Source: Rhea pennata (taxonomy: Eukaryota; Chordata; Aves; Rheiformes; Rheidae). From it: a stretch of 64,000 nucleotides of DNA. Made by a program: the position numbers and the translations under genes. The stretch is from positions 38,439,053-38,503,052 of the forward strand of contig NC_084702.1 in the NCBI RefSeq assembly GCF_028389875.1, written 5' to 3'. A model generated the notes under the pieces. It did no database searches. It had not been told where the DNA came from and saw only the letters and a program-made list of their open reading frames with translations. The stretch's first letter is position 1. Every line of letters begins with the position of its first letter. Below, in pieces: positions 24,889 to 37,145 of the stretch.

Positions 24889-25112
24889 TTGCAAACGGTT
24901 GTCATCCACCTATATATCTGCTTAACTACACACTAGAAGGAGAAAGAGAGGAAAAAAAAGTTTTGTTTTGTTTTTCCTGTATTCATCTATCAGACAGCAA
25001 CCCAAATCCAGAAATCAAGGGAGAAGACTTCTACTTACTGTTAGTGATGGATGGAATAAGGAGATACTGAGGCTGAGTTTGATCTTTAAGCAGCTTGCCT
25101 TCTACATCTGTG
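24889..25112. repeat. Diverged direct repeat, copy 2
   Basis: Partner of 21466-21693, same orientation, offset about 3.4 kb. Similarity is highest over the exon-like part (roughly 85 % over the aligned codons near the donor, by eye) and lower in the flanking intron-like sequence. Homology ends abruptly on the acceptor side just past CTG and fades on the other side near 24889. Confidence 0.75.
25039..25107 (-). CDS. Putative coding exon, duplicated (copy 2)
   Basis: A minus-strand 69-nt segment between an acceptor (CTGTTCCACAG) and a donor (GTAAGTAG). Open only in the phase with 2 nt at the start, 22 codons, and 1 nt at the end, as in copy 1. The ending YLLIPSITN parallels YLLIPSMTN in copy 1. 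In the last 15 codons, four of the seven differences from copy 1 are at third positions. Not recognised; the family is unknown. As a symmetric exon it would be compatible with alternative splicing. A non-coding origin remains possible. Confidence 0.3.
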
Positions 25113-25911
25113 GAACAGTTCTGTATAAAGTGAACTCTCACTTTAGTTAGATACCTAAATTTTGGAACACTGAAATATTTCTTAAGCGTACAAACAACAG
25201 CAAACCCAGGCTGTTGAGTGCCCTAACTGCTAGGGTGTTTGTATGTCCTTTTGCACTCTGATAAATATTTAACTATTCCATGCAAAATCAAGCAGTTTAA
25301 GTGCATCCTGGAGCACCTTCTCCTAGCTGTTGTTAAGGCACATTTATGGGAGGCAAATATTGGTTTAGGTCATTGTAGGCTGGACAGTATTTTTAACCTG
25401 ATCTACTTCCCACACAATCCTGTTTGGCAGAAAGGCTATGGAACATCACCACCTCCTCCCACTGTGGTTTTTGCAAAGCTCCAATGAGTATGTGCTTAGA
25501 AAGGAGGCTTAGTGGCCCATGAAACTGAAACAAGCATGCAAAATGCCCATTTTTTGACTCAAAGTTAGGTAGTTTCAGGAAGTTTACTGATAAAAGCTTA
25601 AACACATACTGATTTGGAGGCTTGAGGATGCAAATTTGGGTAGTGGCATCCAGCTGCTGCTTTAGGATCGTAAAGCTTATACTCATGTTACTGTATTTGA
25701 ACCCATACTTCAAAATAAGAAATACACTTAAGTGGTTAGAATTACTATAACACAGACTGTAGATTTCTGTCTGGACAACAGAGGGTAACTCATAAATCTT
25801 AGCACAGATTCTCTCCATTGGTATTTCCTCAGCTTAGAACTCCAGAGAAGTGAGTACACCCACTCCGAGTCTTGTTCAAAAGCGTATATTAATCAGTAGT
25901 AAAACACCTAC

Positions 25912-25950
25912 CTGCTGCTTATCTGAGGGACTGGAAGCAATTCTTATAGT
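25912..25950 (-). CDS. Possible 39-nt exon, minus strand
   Basis: A good acceptor (pyrimidine-rich, ending GATTTGTAG) and donor (CAGCAG/GTAGGT) flank 39 nt, open only in phase 0, encoding TIRIASSPSDKQQ. It lies upstream, in minus-strand sense, of the duplicated exons but is in a different phase, so it cannot be spliced directly to them without breaking the frame. Either another exon lies between, or this is a chance signal. Confidence 0.15.
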
Positions 25951-26434
25951 CTACAAATCATAAACAATGAGAGGAAACAAATAGTATTGATAAATTTATC
26001 TGTAAGCGCAACTTAACTAACTTGAAATGGGAGAAGTAAGAGATCTAGAAAGCGATGGCTAAGATCTGATACTTACTTTTCCTCAAAAGTAAGGCCATTG
26101 GCCTTATTAAACATGCAAAATGAATTGTTTGAGAAATATTTAGCAGATCTGACAGCCTTTGAGACCTGAACAGCTACCAAAGTAGTTATAAATATTTTTA
26201 GTCTCACAAAAGTACTGACAATTTGCTTGATGTAATGCATTCTTGAATAAAAACTACTTTAACCTCTGAAAAAATTGGTACCTTTCATGGTGACACTGCA
26301 ATTCAAATACTGTTCTCTGTCATCATTCATAATCAGTCAGTGAACTATATGATACTGACAGCTTTGCCCTGACAAAAATAATTTGAGGAGCCAGGACACA
26401 GAAATTCCTCTGTCTGGGGTCACTGCATGATCAC

Positions 26435-26476
26435 CTACTGACCCAGAAGTGCCAAAAAAGTAATTCTGAAGGGCAA
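26435..26476 (-). CDS. Possible 42-nt exon, minus strand
   Basis: A strong acceptor (TGTGTTTTCCAG) and a fair donor (CAGTAG/GTGATC) flank 42 nt, open with 2 nt at the start and 1 nt at the end, the same phase as the duplicated exons at 25.0 and 21.6 kb. Peptide ALQNYFFGTSGSV. No family recognised. Confidence 0.15.
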   Translation of the reverse strand: MPFRITFLALLGQ

Positions 26477-27025
26477 CTGGAAAACACAGATATCAGCTGC
26501 ACTCAGAAGGGAGTCTGGAAGATCCTTGTTTAATACTAAGGATAATAAAATGTAGATCATAGTTATTATTAGAGGATAATTGAAGCTAATAGCATTTTTT
26601 GCAACAGTCAGAGACTGAAGTCCTAAATTAGGCCCTGTTGATTCTGTGTCCTCATAAAGGACTTTGCAGTAACAGCTAGGAGCAGTGGCCATGACGTCCA
26701 GGCTCAGCTGCTTCATCAATCCTTTCCCTGTAGTTTTAATTAATGAGAGAAAGGTGAATGGTCATAAGATTATGAGTCTTCTTTTAAGCACTTCATTTAA
26801 CTGACACTTCAGTTTTTATGGATACAGTTTCTTAAAGATCACACGACAGCTATTCCTGCAGTTATGTGGGGCGATATGCAGTTTTTGTCTTTCATTTTTT
26901 TTTTTAAGTTATGCTGAACGCCGTGCTCCACAATGGGCAGCCATTCTCCGTTTTCTCCAAAAAGCGTAGGTTGTTCTCTGGGGGGAAATGTTGCTGTTTA
27001 AGTCTAGGGGAGGTTATGAGATTTT

Positions 27026-27053
27026 TGTGTGTGTGTGCATGTGAGTGAATATA

Positions 27054-27092
<39 letters not shown>

Positions 27093-27160
27093 GTAAATAT
27101 ATGTATTTTTATATGTATATACACATTTATACACACACACAAAAAAATACATATATATAA
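27026..27160. repeat. Compound (TG)n(TA)n…(AC)n microsatellite
   Basis: TG-rich units, then a pure (TG)n block, a (TA)n block, A/T-rich spacer, and ACACACAC-type units. The TG block on the left and the AC block on the right are inverted relative to each other, so the whole can fold into a hairpin. It produces a spurious minus-strand frame of Y/I/H/T repeats. Confidence 0.9.
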
Positions 27161-27987
27161 TTATAGCTTTAACAGATGTTACTGAGGTTTCACAATAGGC
27201 CAGGCCTCTGAAACTGGTACTCCTGCTGAGGACACAGATTATACGTGGTAAGCCAACTCACCAGTCACCTAGCTGCTGCATACAAGCAAATTTTAGTACT
27301 GGATGAACCCCTTCCCGTGTCAGCCAAATTCAGCTGAAACGCAGTCAAAACAGCTTAATATCAAACTATTTCTCTGACATTGTTTCTGCTATTTCTCATG
27401 TCTACCAAAATGAAGTATAGTTTGGATGATAACTACCAAGCAAAGGGATATCATATCTAATGGTTAAAACTGACAAAACGTTTAATAAAATAAGCGTATT
27501 AAAATTACAGATTTTGTCATGTGACTATAGACCTGCACCCTACACTCAATAATCATATTAGATTCCGTGTCAGCAGTGGTTATAGAATGGCTTTTTTTGT
27601 TTGCATCATCCTCAAAGGCAGGAAAATACCAACACTTCATGCAACAGAAATTAAATACCTTCTCTAAATTAAGAATTCCAGCACACAACTGCATAGAAAA
27701 ATCAATCAGGAAAATTCTCATCTTTGTGCAAATGAAGCTAATGTCAAATTAATCAAGGCCTCCTCTTCCATCGAGTCCATTCCTTAGAATAATTTTTCCT
27801 GTGGGTCATCTACTGAACAGCACGTTAATAGAAGGAATAGGAGCTGACAGAAGCAGACTCTTCAACATAAAATAAGAAAAAAAGTATTTTTCTATGAGGG
27901 AGACTGATCTTTATTCTAGTACAACACAGAAAATGTTAATGGTCCTGAAATATATAGGTACTACTCTCTTCCTCTATATATGAAAAC

Positions 27988-28038
27988 TATACATATATAT
28001 ATGTGTGTGTGTGTGTGCGTGCGTGCGTGCGTGTGTAT
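27988..28038. repeat. (TA)n(TG)n(CGTG)n alternating repeat
   Basis: Fifty-one bases of unbroken purine-pyrimidine alternation, passing from TA to TG to four CGTG-type units and back to TG. The CGTG part is rare in CpG-depleted DNA. Strong Z-DNA potential. Confidence 0.9.
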
Positions 28039-31000
28039 TGTAAAAGTACACTTTGCAGACTCATTCAGATTTTAAGTCAGTGAGAACCTGCTCCTTAACT
28101 AGGATATGTACATGTTACAAAGAATGTAGGAAAGTCCTTTATGCCCAGATACTTTAAATTATTTAGCTTCCAAAACTACTCTTTAGTTTTACAAGAGCTA
28201 AGATACTAAATACTGAAATCAGTCATTGTATTTCAAAGAAAAATTAACATTACAGTAACTGCTATTTTTGTCAGTTCTAAAATATCTATATATAAGGTTG
28301 GTTTTGCAAGATGATCCATTTTCAATCATGATCAAACACAAGTCCTTACAGATTATGTCAACCAACATAGCATCTACTGGGGCTACCAAAAAACAAATCA
28401 AGTCAGCAGACTATCTATCTGAAGTGTTAGCAGATGCTTATCCACTAATCTATGGCCTAAGTCTTCCTAACTGAATAGCCAGTGATAAAAACTGGGCAGT
28501 AATCTTGATTTGACATTTTTGGACTGTTCAGTCACCTACAGCTGAAGCTTCTCTACGAAAGGTCTGAAGAATAAATTTATACAATAAATATGCAACTAAA
28601 ATAGGTTAACTGCTGAGTCACTGAGTTCCTGGTAGTCTCAAGACCAATGCCTGTTGCTTTTTGCTTGTTATTGGGCAGTGAATTACCAAATAGCAATCAC
28701 TCAACTACGTTAGAACTAGTATGAAAACTGACATGAAAATGCCATGGTGTACATTTTACAGTGAGTTCAATAAAAGTTCTCCTCAGATAAATTAACTCAA
28801 ATTTAAGGTGACACAGTAAGAATGAGATCTGAAAGAGGACTTTGACTTTCACGTGCCTGCATTCCTAACTGCCAGTTCCAGCCCCTATAATCCCTTTCTT
28901 CTCATGGACATTGTAATTTAGTGGGCACCTCCTTCTTTGACATTAAAGTGTCTCCGAATAGTAAGTTCTTTTTGTACTAGAACCACTCCCCAGGGTCCCT
29001 AAACTTAGTGACACAGTATCTGATGTGCTCTCACCTTGATAAGTAATTGATTTAGTTCATGCTGGTTAGATAAGATCATCAAGAAATACTTACAGCTCTT
29101 AGTGGTAATTGTCACAGTCACCTTCTGTGCGGTACCACAATAGCTACATAAGGAGCAAACAAGTTTGTCTAGCGATGGCTTCTGCTCATTGTAACTGGAC
29201 AAGATGGTGGGAATTGACCCATGCTGCTGGGTGAATTAATTAGGTGTTGATAAGTAATTAGTTGCAGCATCATGCCAGCCATAGTAGATATGAAGGCGAG
29301 CCCAAGCAAGTTAATGTCCTCTGTTTCTAAGGGCCTTGGAGATTTCATGATCTATGTATAGTGAGCCTTAGTTCAGGCTTTAAGAGTGTGGGCAAAAGGC
29401 AAGTTAGTATCATCTGCATTTCACATACAACAGTGTGTGACTGGCATTAACATGAACTCTACAGTACTTACCAGTCTTATTGTAGTCAGGAGAGAAAGGC
29501 ATACTTCACATTTCAAATTGACCTGATCTCTAACCAAATGATTTAGATTTTCCTACCAAGTATAAAATGTTACAAGTGAGACATCATTTTCAATTAAATT
29601 TAAATTTTGTGGGTACAGAATTTATAAAAGGAGATGCCAAAATAACCGGAGTACATAGTGCTTTTAATGTTATTTTAAATATCTGCTTCCTTGGTATGAC
29701 AGTTCTAAAGTCTTAATTATCATCAGTTCTGTTTAAGGAAACAGAGGGTTTATTGTATTCATGAATAAGAATACATTTCACCATGGTTCCATACAAATGG
29801 AACCATTAACCATTTACAGAAGTACATGGAATTAACTTAAAACCAAATCAAAGTGACCCAGAATTGATTTTCAAAAAGCCTGTATTTTATAGCTACTCTG
29901 GCAAAATCCATCAAAAAATCAAGTTGATTTGAAGCTGTGATAAAGTTCCCTGCAGTGCTTCTCCATTTATATTCATGAAAGTGTCATTAAGAGCTAGAAT
30001 ATATTCAAAGTGCCAGAAGTCCTTTAAGACAGTCCCATGCTAAAGATGCAATAATTAAGGTGGTCTCAGCTTTCCCACAAAGTTTCCTCATTTTTATTAA
30101 TTCAGAAAAGAATTTGCAGGTCCTCTCCAGAGATATAAAACACAAACTAATACTGAAAATAGAAGGATTAAGTTAGCTCAATTTAGCTAAAAATGATACT
30201 CCTGAAGAATGAAATTGAGTTCTGAAAGTCCAGAACTCAGGCAGTTGAAAGTTAAGGTTACTATAACCATCCCTGTTAGAGATATATCACAATCTATCAC
30301 TTGATTGCATTATTGCAAAATATTGTTTCTGTTTGGAAATAACTGTGGGGCGTTAGAGCAGCAGGCTAGGTGAAAGTTATGGGCAAGGCAGGAAACATCA
30401 TAACCAGTAATGGTGCTATTAGTTCTTGCTAGCACTGTCTTGTTCCATTTTTTCCTCATTAAAGTAGGAATATTCCTACTATTTCTGGCTACAGTTACAT
30501 GTTTCTTTTACTTTCACATTTTGCCTTGTGTCTCTCGCCCGTGCCTGCCCCCTCCCCTCTCCGTAGTACCGCCACCCCAGACGTCATGGTGCAGCACAGG
30601 CCACATAAATCTCTGTGGAACCACCTGACAAATCCATCTACAGAGTCGTTAGTTTAACTGCCAGAAAGTTGCCGTAAATGATGACTAGAAGGTGGAATTT
30701 ATTACAGAATTGGTTAGCCTGAAAAAGTAGTTATCTCAAACCCATGCTTCATTGTGGAATTTTCTAGAAAAAAGCAGAGCATCTTGGAAGGATCAGCTAC
30801 TACAGGACTGTCATGATACAGTGGTGGCTCAGCTTATGAATTCAAGCCCCAGTTCAGGAAAGCACTGAAGTATGCTTTTAGAGATGTTAGTGGGCATTTT
30901 CTAGTCAATAAGTTTACTAACAGAGGTATGCTTTGCTGAATCCCCAAACATGCAATATTTCAACTAATAAACATGGAAGATTTATTTTAAGTAACTCCTC

Positions 31001-32587
31001 ATAGGAGGAACGGAAATTAATATTTTGGTATGGAATTAGGCATACCAGGTATCTTCAATGGGATTTACCAGTGCTCATGAAAGGGAGCAAAAGCACCATC
31101 AAGATTCTGACTTGAGACCTGAGAATCCAGCAATTTTTGTAAGGCAGAAAGTAATATTAGAGCTAATATCTTTTTGCTTGAGTCATTATAAAAATAGATG
31201 TCATGCGTAGCTTGATACTATCATGATGCTGCTTCAGACTCTGACCCCTTTCTCTTCATAGTCTAAAGCTGCCAGAATTCTCATTTTTCAAACAGACTGC
31301 AAAGATTGTATAATGAAAATACTGCTTGTATTTAGCTCTAAAAAAAAAGTACTAATAGGAAAAATAAGGGAAGGAGGACCTTGGTTAGACATTGGTAACT
31401 TCCTTACTGTGCTGGGAGTTTTTTCTTCCCTCCTCCCTCTCTTCAATGAGTAGAATTCTCCCTTTCCCTTCACAGGGTGATCTTTCATATCTTATTGATG
31501 TGGAATGTATTAAATTACTCTTAAAAACTTTTTAAAGCCATAGACATCTCTTTTCTAATCATTCTTCCCCAGCTCTGATGCACTAATGATGTGCATTCAC
31601 AGCTTTTCCGCAGACAACTTAACCACTGGGATTCTAATATATTTATTAAACATGACATTTCAGGTACAATAACTTAAAATAACAAGTTTTCTCCATTTTT
31701 GGAACTGATTGAGATTTTGTGCATGTCTCTCAGCTGTGTTTTGTAGAGACAATGAACTAAAGTCACACATAAGGAAGCAATGCAACATACCTTGGCATAA
31801 CAAGACTTTCTTGTGATCAGATTCTTCTTTGGTTCACGCATGCATCATCTCTGGACTTAGGCCAGTGGTGCCAGGCTCATTGCCAGGCACAGCTGTTCAG
31901 GCAAAACTGGATGGACTATCTTTTCCCCAGACTTGGCTTTTTTCCGATGAACTTATGTTCTTAAATTATCTCATTAATAATTCCTGTAAGAAATTACATA
32001 AAGATATTTTAGTCAAGTGTAATCTTTTGTTATGGCTTTGTATATCTTTATTTGATGAATGAATTTTCAGTAAGTGTCTTGTGCTAGTATCAAAATTGTT
32101 ACCTGCTCTGCAAAATGTTTGAATTAAAACAGAATTCTTAAGGGCAAAAAAAAGTTTAAATCTGAGAAATCCCTCTTCTGCATGGAGACTGTTACATCCA
32201 ATTTAAATCTCCTTGAATTTAAAGACCTTGCACATTGTGCTTATGTTTATGTATACCATATGTGATGTCTGCATTAAAAATAATCACATAAGCATCTCCT
32301 TATTAGTCTTTAGCATTCACCAAAGGGAAAAAGATAAACATATGTTTAATGAATTAAGGCTTAAGTGCTTTCCTGGATCAAGTCCTGACATGCTAAGGAC
32401 AAACAGAAAAAGCTAGTGAATCTGAAGCATGCTTTTTTGCTGCTTGGGGAAACCTGGATATCTGTTGGGTCAGTAGGCTCAGGCAATTATTAGCCAGGGA
32501 AAGAGACCACAAAGGTTGATGAGAAAACAACCGTCTAGGCCATGAGAGCTGGCTCGCACAGAACCATTTCGTACATAGTTCATTCCA
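28039..32587. other. Non-coding stretch, weak exon-like signals only
   Basis: AT-rich, no recognised gene. On the minus strand, 29094-29143 (50 nt; donor GTAAGTATTT) and 29035-29061 (27 nt; donor GTGAGAGC) are flanked by usable splice signals and are open in one phase each. The first would encode a threonine/valine-rich stretch (GTAQKVTVTITTKS). They are in different phases from each other and from the duplicated exons and are probably chance signals. Confidence 0.35.
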
Positions 32588-32628
32588 GGGTGGATAGAGC
32601 AATGATTAGAGCACTTACCTGGGAGTGC
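32588..32628 (+). mobile_element. Possible tRNA-derived SINE fragment
   Basis: The stretch contains GATTAGAGCACTTACCTGGG, closely resembling the A-box half of old tRNA-derived SINEs (MIR/CORE-type, typically GGTTAGAGCAC followed by CTGGAG or CCTGGGAGT). A partial duplicate, ATAGAGCAATG, precedes it. No B box (GGTTCRANYCC) follows, so only a short relic would remain. The same bases also form good donors on both strands (GTAAGTATG at 32643 on plus; GTAAGTGC on minus), so exonisation of the relic is conceivable. Confidence 0.3.
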
Positions 32629-33070
32629 TTACATACTACTAAGGTAAGTATGTACCTGGAGCTCATTCATCATTTTCCCACTGACTGGTGCAACTACAAG
32701 ACTATCTTAAAATTTATCTCTTTTTTTCCTTGACCTTTCCTTCCTCTACACACCTCTCTCACAGACATACCTGGCAGAAAATATACAACTGCAAATATAT
32801 CTGTCTTTTGCAGGAACGTGTGGTTACCTTTTCTTCTTCCCTTCCTTACTTATTGAACAAAGACTTCAAAACACTAATCAGAAATTACCATTAAAATAAA
32901 ATCGATAGAAAGGTTATAAACTGATAAGAACAGCTTTTTCAAAAAAGCATATATTGCAGTGCCCTTCACCAGCAGATTTGGAAAATCAATTTGCCATTTT
33001 TAGTTTCTGTGCCCACTGCCATTTTAATGAGCTTATCTTCCCAACCACTGGTAGCAAACTAAAGAGCAAA

Positions 33071-33100
33071 CAGTCTGAGTCAGTGTGTCAGTCTGAGTCA
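33071..33100. repeat. 18-bp tandem repeat, 1.7 copies
   Basis: CAGTCTGAGTCAGTGTGT followed directly by CAGTCTGAGTCA, with no mismatch. Confidence 0.8.
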
Positions 33101-33283
33101 TTTTATAGAAAAAGCATCTGCTTTATGCAAAAAGTATTACAACAATAAATGCATCAAAGAAAATACTCATTGTTTATAGAGGGCAGAGTTCTTTAAATAT
33201 GGAAAAGGTCAAAAGTGTTCATATGTGGTCATAAAACACTGGAACTCTCCATTTTAAGTAAGATCCCAACATACACATAAGAT

Positions 33284-33319
33284 AACCATAGTAAAACCAT
33301 ACCATACAACCATACCATA
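33284..33319. repeat. ACCAT-type imperfect tandem repeat
   Basis: Several AACCATA / ACCAT units with small insertions, about 36 bp in all. Confidence 0.6.
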
Positions 33320-34860
33320 AAGTCCTCTGATATAATGGACATGCCTTCACTACTGCATGGTTGTCTTAACTTATTTTTAGCCTTCAATACATGTATATGC
33401 AGTGAACTGTATTAAGCAGACAAAGTAGCTCACTGAGACAAGTTTTCAGGAGAATTCAGCAGTAGCAGGTGATATTTTGAAAAAAACATTTCTAACTTGT
33501 TAACTTTGGAGCTTAGCAGTTCAAATTTATCAGTGAGGAATACATTCTAAAACAAGCTTTTATAAAGGGAGTACTCGAAGGGATGCTGCTAATAAAGGCA
33601 ATCTAAACAAACCCTTCTCCCTCCAAAGCAACAAACCAACACGACTGTCCTTTCCCCACAAATGACTGGTAGCTCCTTCACATAATCACATGAATAATTT
33701 GTAATTAAAAAATAAAAAGAAAACACTGTCAAGAAAACTTCTTAGCATGCTATTTCTCAACTCACCAGTTACTCCAGAGCATCTGAAAAGATAAGTCTTT
33801 TAACTATATCCACACTATTCTTGGGGAGAAGGGTCATTTCCACATCAGTTGAGAACAAAAATAGATGTTTTAGCTTGCATCAGCCTTCTGCCAACACTAA
33901 GCTCCATCTCTTCACTTCTAGCCATTTGCTTTTACGTAAGTTCCGCTCACCTCCTAAACCACCACCTCATCCTAGGAAGCTCATTAGGATTTGAGTCCTC
34001 CAACACAACATCGTCATTACAATAATCTTTACAATTACTTGCAAGTGCAAGACTGCTTGGCATGCCTGTAGAAATCATGCTGAAAACCTAAATCAATTAA
34101 AATATAATCTAAATGAAAGCAGATATATTACTAACTCCGCATTATTGTTATGAAAAAGCACAGCAGTGGTTTAAATACACAGGTCAATACCTGAAATCTA
34201 CCATAAGTTTGAAGTGGTGGTTAAAAACCTTTTAATCAGAATATCTGTTTCACGCAGATTTTGGTAATAGTTATTAACTCTTTCCAATAAAAGTCCTAAT
34301 TCCAGATTGTTGTTTCAATTTCCATTCACAGTCCACCTAAAGAAAAAAATCCTGCTCTGTGAAATAGCTGAAAGTCTTCCTTGGCATGGAAGATGTTTGA
34401 TCTTTCGACGTTAAGTGGCAGCATGAGCTGCATACTCTTCTTGCCTCCACCTCCCCCCTTTTTTCCTGTGGCTGTTCTGCCTCTTTGTTTACTCTAAGCA
34501 GATCAAGCAGATTAAACAAACTACCTCACTCAAAATCAACACCAAAACCCCCCAAATCACCAAAATCTAGAGAAGCAGTATTGCACAAGCTAAGCCCCAA
34601 AATGAAATAGTTTTACTCTCCTGCATCCTCCTCCAACCTCAGAACAAGAACACTATGTTAAAATTCACGTGTAGATTTAAGCTTAAAATAAATAACACTT
34701 TTTGGCAGGAAAAGTTGAGAAAAATATTTTAGTCAAATGTTAAGGTAATTCTTCCTCTTTTTTAATATAATCTTTAATAAGCCACCTCTGTGAGGTTACT
34801 TATTTTCACTAAAAGGCATTTGAGAAAATACTCCCCACGATCCTTTCAAGAGGTACTTTC

Positions 34861-35240
34861 ACGAAGATGTTAAGAAAAATAAGCATAATCATAAGGCTCT
34901 GTTGTGACCACTGGTCCTTGGGAAAGGACGTGCAGTCCAGGGGAGGAACCCTCTGAAAAAGAGCAGGAAAGTAATCACGTGCCAAGACTGAAGAACGGAA
35001 CAAGGGAAAGGAGTGAGCTTTCAGGGAGCTGGGACGTAGGTGCAACTGGGAGAATGAGCGAAAATAGAAAGAATGCTCGAGAAAAGCGGTGCCTTTCCTG
35101 GTGGCAGGCACGGTGTGACCCTGTTCTGTAATGCCTTGACCAGGCTGCTAAGCTGGAGCTGCAAAAGACCCGCCTTCAAAACGGATTTAATACAGTGCTA
35201 GTCTGTTTGCCGGCTTCAGACCCTTCTGTGTTTTGTTGTA
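34861..35240. other. Locally GC- and CpG-raised patch
   Basis: About thirteen CpGs in 380 bp with G+C near 48 %, against a CpG-poor background. Open frames exist on both strands (minus 34809-35111, plus 34904-35131) without recognisable products. It contains an E-box-like CACGTG (34977-34982). Could be a weak regulatory element or decayed GC-rich insertion. Confidence 0.25.
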
Positions 35241-36735
35241 ACGACACCCAGTTTCAGATTCTAGACATCAAGGGGGGGTTAAGAGATTAGCTGCTTACTG
35301 CTGATTTTACCCAGTCTAATTTGCAGCTGGCAGGTTCGGAACCATTTTCAAGGTTTGTCCTTTGTGAACATTACCACGTTACTGAAGTGAAGCTCGTTTT
35401 AATAAAGTCTGTCATGTTTGTGCCTTGTCTTGAGGTACATACTAGATGAGGAAGTATGTTTTGAGCTTGAAGTTTTGTACAGACGGAAAAATGAGATTTA
35501 TACAGTTTGGTTATATAAGTCACCCCGAGTATATCAATTTTTTGTTATGCGAGTGTAAAGCTGATTAGAAGATGTATTAAAATGTAGGCACTTGGGCCAA
35601 GTGGTGTTGAGTTGTTCTGCCAGGAATAACAGCGAAAGTTCATTTATCTTGGTTGGCTGTTACACCAAACCGCACATATTTACAGGGCTTGCGAGTATTC
35701 AGAAAGAAGCAAAAATCACCTGCCTGCATTTGAAAAATCACAAGGACTAAAATGACCAGGAGAGAAAGCATGAATAAAAGAGTACAAAAGAGATAAACCT
35801 GCTTCTCCTTTTAACATACAGAATACAGACTGCCTGGTAATCTTTGGTGAGGAAATACAGAGTTCTAAATAAGTAAGTGAGGGTGGAGCATTGATTTCCG
35901 TTTGCATTTCATTGGTTTCAATGGCTACAATAGTGAACGAGACTTTCAGACGTGTTAGTGGAAAATTCATTCTGGAACTGGCAAGACAGGTGAAGGCTGC
36001 TGTTAGTAGTCCCACAGCAAACTGTCATATCACTTACGTAACATTTATATATTTTCAAGTAAATCATCTAGTAATCATCTCAATTCATTAACAATCAGGA
36101 AATTTAGGCACTTCATAATAAGCTTCTTTTCTGTTTAAAAAAAGAAAAAAGTAGGCCACAAACGCCAATATTTGCACGAGCACAATGTAGTGTACGCAAT
36201 TAGATGTGCAAACATTTGCATAACATCCTTTCCATATATTTTCAGCATTTTAAGCTATTTAGTTGACATTAGTTAAACCAAATGGATCATTTTTTTTCAT
36301 CTTACTCAGAGGTGATGGCAAAAACAGCTTAACTAAAAAGAGGGAACAAAGGAAGCGGAATTTGTTTCTAGACTCCTTGCATTTGATGATAAATATTTTG
36401 GTTAGAAGAAAGTACTTTTTCAAGTTTATCAACCCTCTAAGGAAGATATTTGATGATATATTCCAGAGCAGTACTAAAGCACATTTTTCCTTTTGCCATT
36501 TCGCTGGGCTGTTAAAGGTCTTTCATGAGGCACCAGAGGCTTCATGATCTCTTGATATAGGTTTGTGAAGAGTTAATATAATACCTGTAGCTGAAATGGA
36601 TAAAGCATCGCCATACTGCACTGTCAGAAAGTGCTGTCACTCGCAGATTTATCAAATGAACAGTGCCTCAAGTATTTGTTTCTCTGTGTGCTTTTGCACA
36701 ATGATGAACTGCTCTTTACTGCCTGATCAATCTTC

Positions 36736-36747
36736 TTTTTTTTTTTT
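36736..36747. repeat. Poly-T (T12)
   Basis: Twelve consecutive T residues, no associated element. Confidence 0.75.
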
Positions 36748-37120
36748 ATGTAGACTTACCACTATTTACGTTTTGTGCTTTATTTTTCATTGAATTTTTC
36801 AGATTCAATGAAACATGGATAAATGCAATTCATCATGCAGAATATATGGAAATCTAACTAGTATCACAGCATAAGAAAGCACTTGAGCATTTTGCTTAGC
36901 AGCACCGGCTACCAATAGCTGAAAGGTGTTTTAGAACGCAGATTGGCAACACTTACTTCCATGCACTTGGGTTGTTAGCTGTCATCACTCAGGGACATCA
37001 CACATTAACTTTGTGCTTCTGCTGAAACAGAAACACAATGCTTCCCCTTCTGCAGGTTTCTGTTTTCTTCTCCTTTTGAACTACCAAGTCATAATAATGC
37101 TGAGCATTTCCATGCAGTCC

Positions 37121-37145
37121 TTTTTTTTTTTTTTTTTTTTTTTTT
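37121..37145. repeat. Poly-T (T25)
   Basis: Twenty-five consecutive T residues. Read on the minus strand this is a long A tail, but no retroposon body or flanking duplication was identified next to it. Confidence 0.9.

Noticed and set aside
25393..25818. Minus-strand frame of 141 codons
   Set aside because: No recognisable domain, no clear acceptor or start context, and composition like other AT-rich chance frames in the window.
29035..29143. Two adjacent exon-like minus-strand segments (27 and 50 nt)
   Set aside because: Their phases are incompatible with each other and with the duplicated exons, and the implied intron between them (32 nt) is too short to splice.
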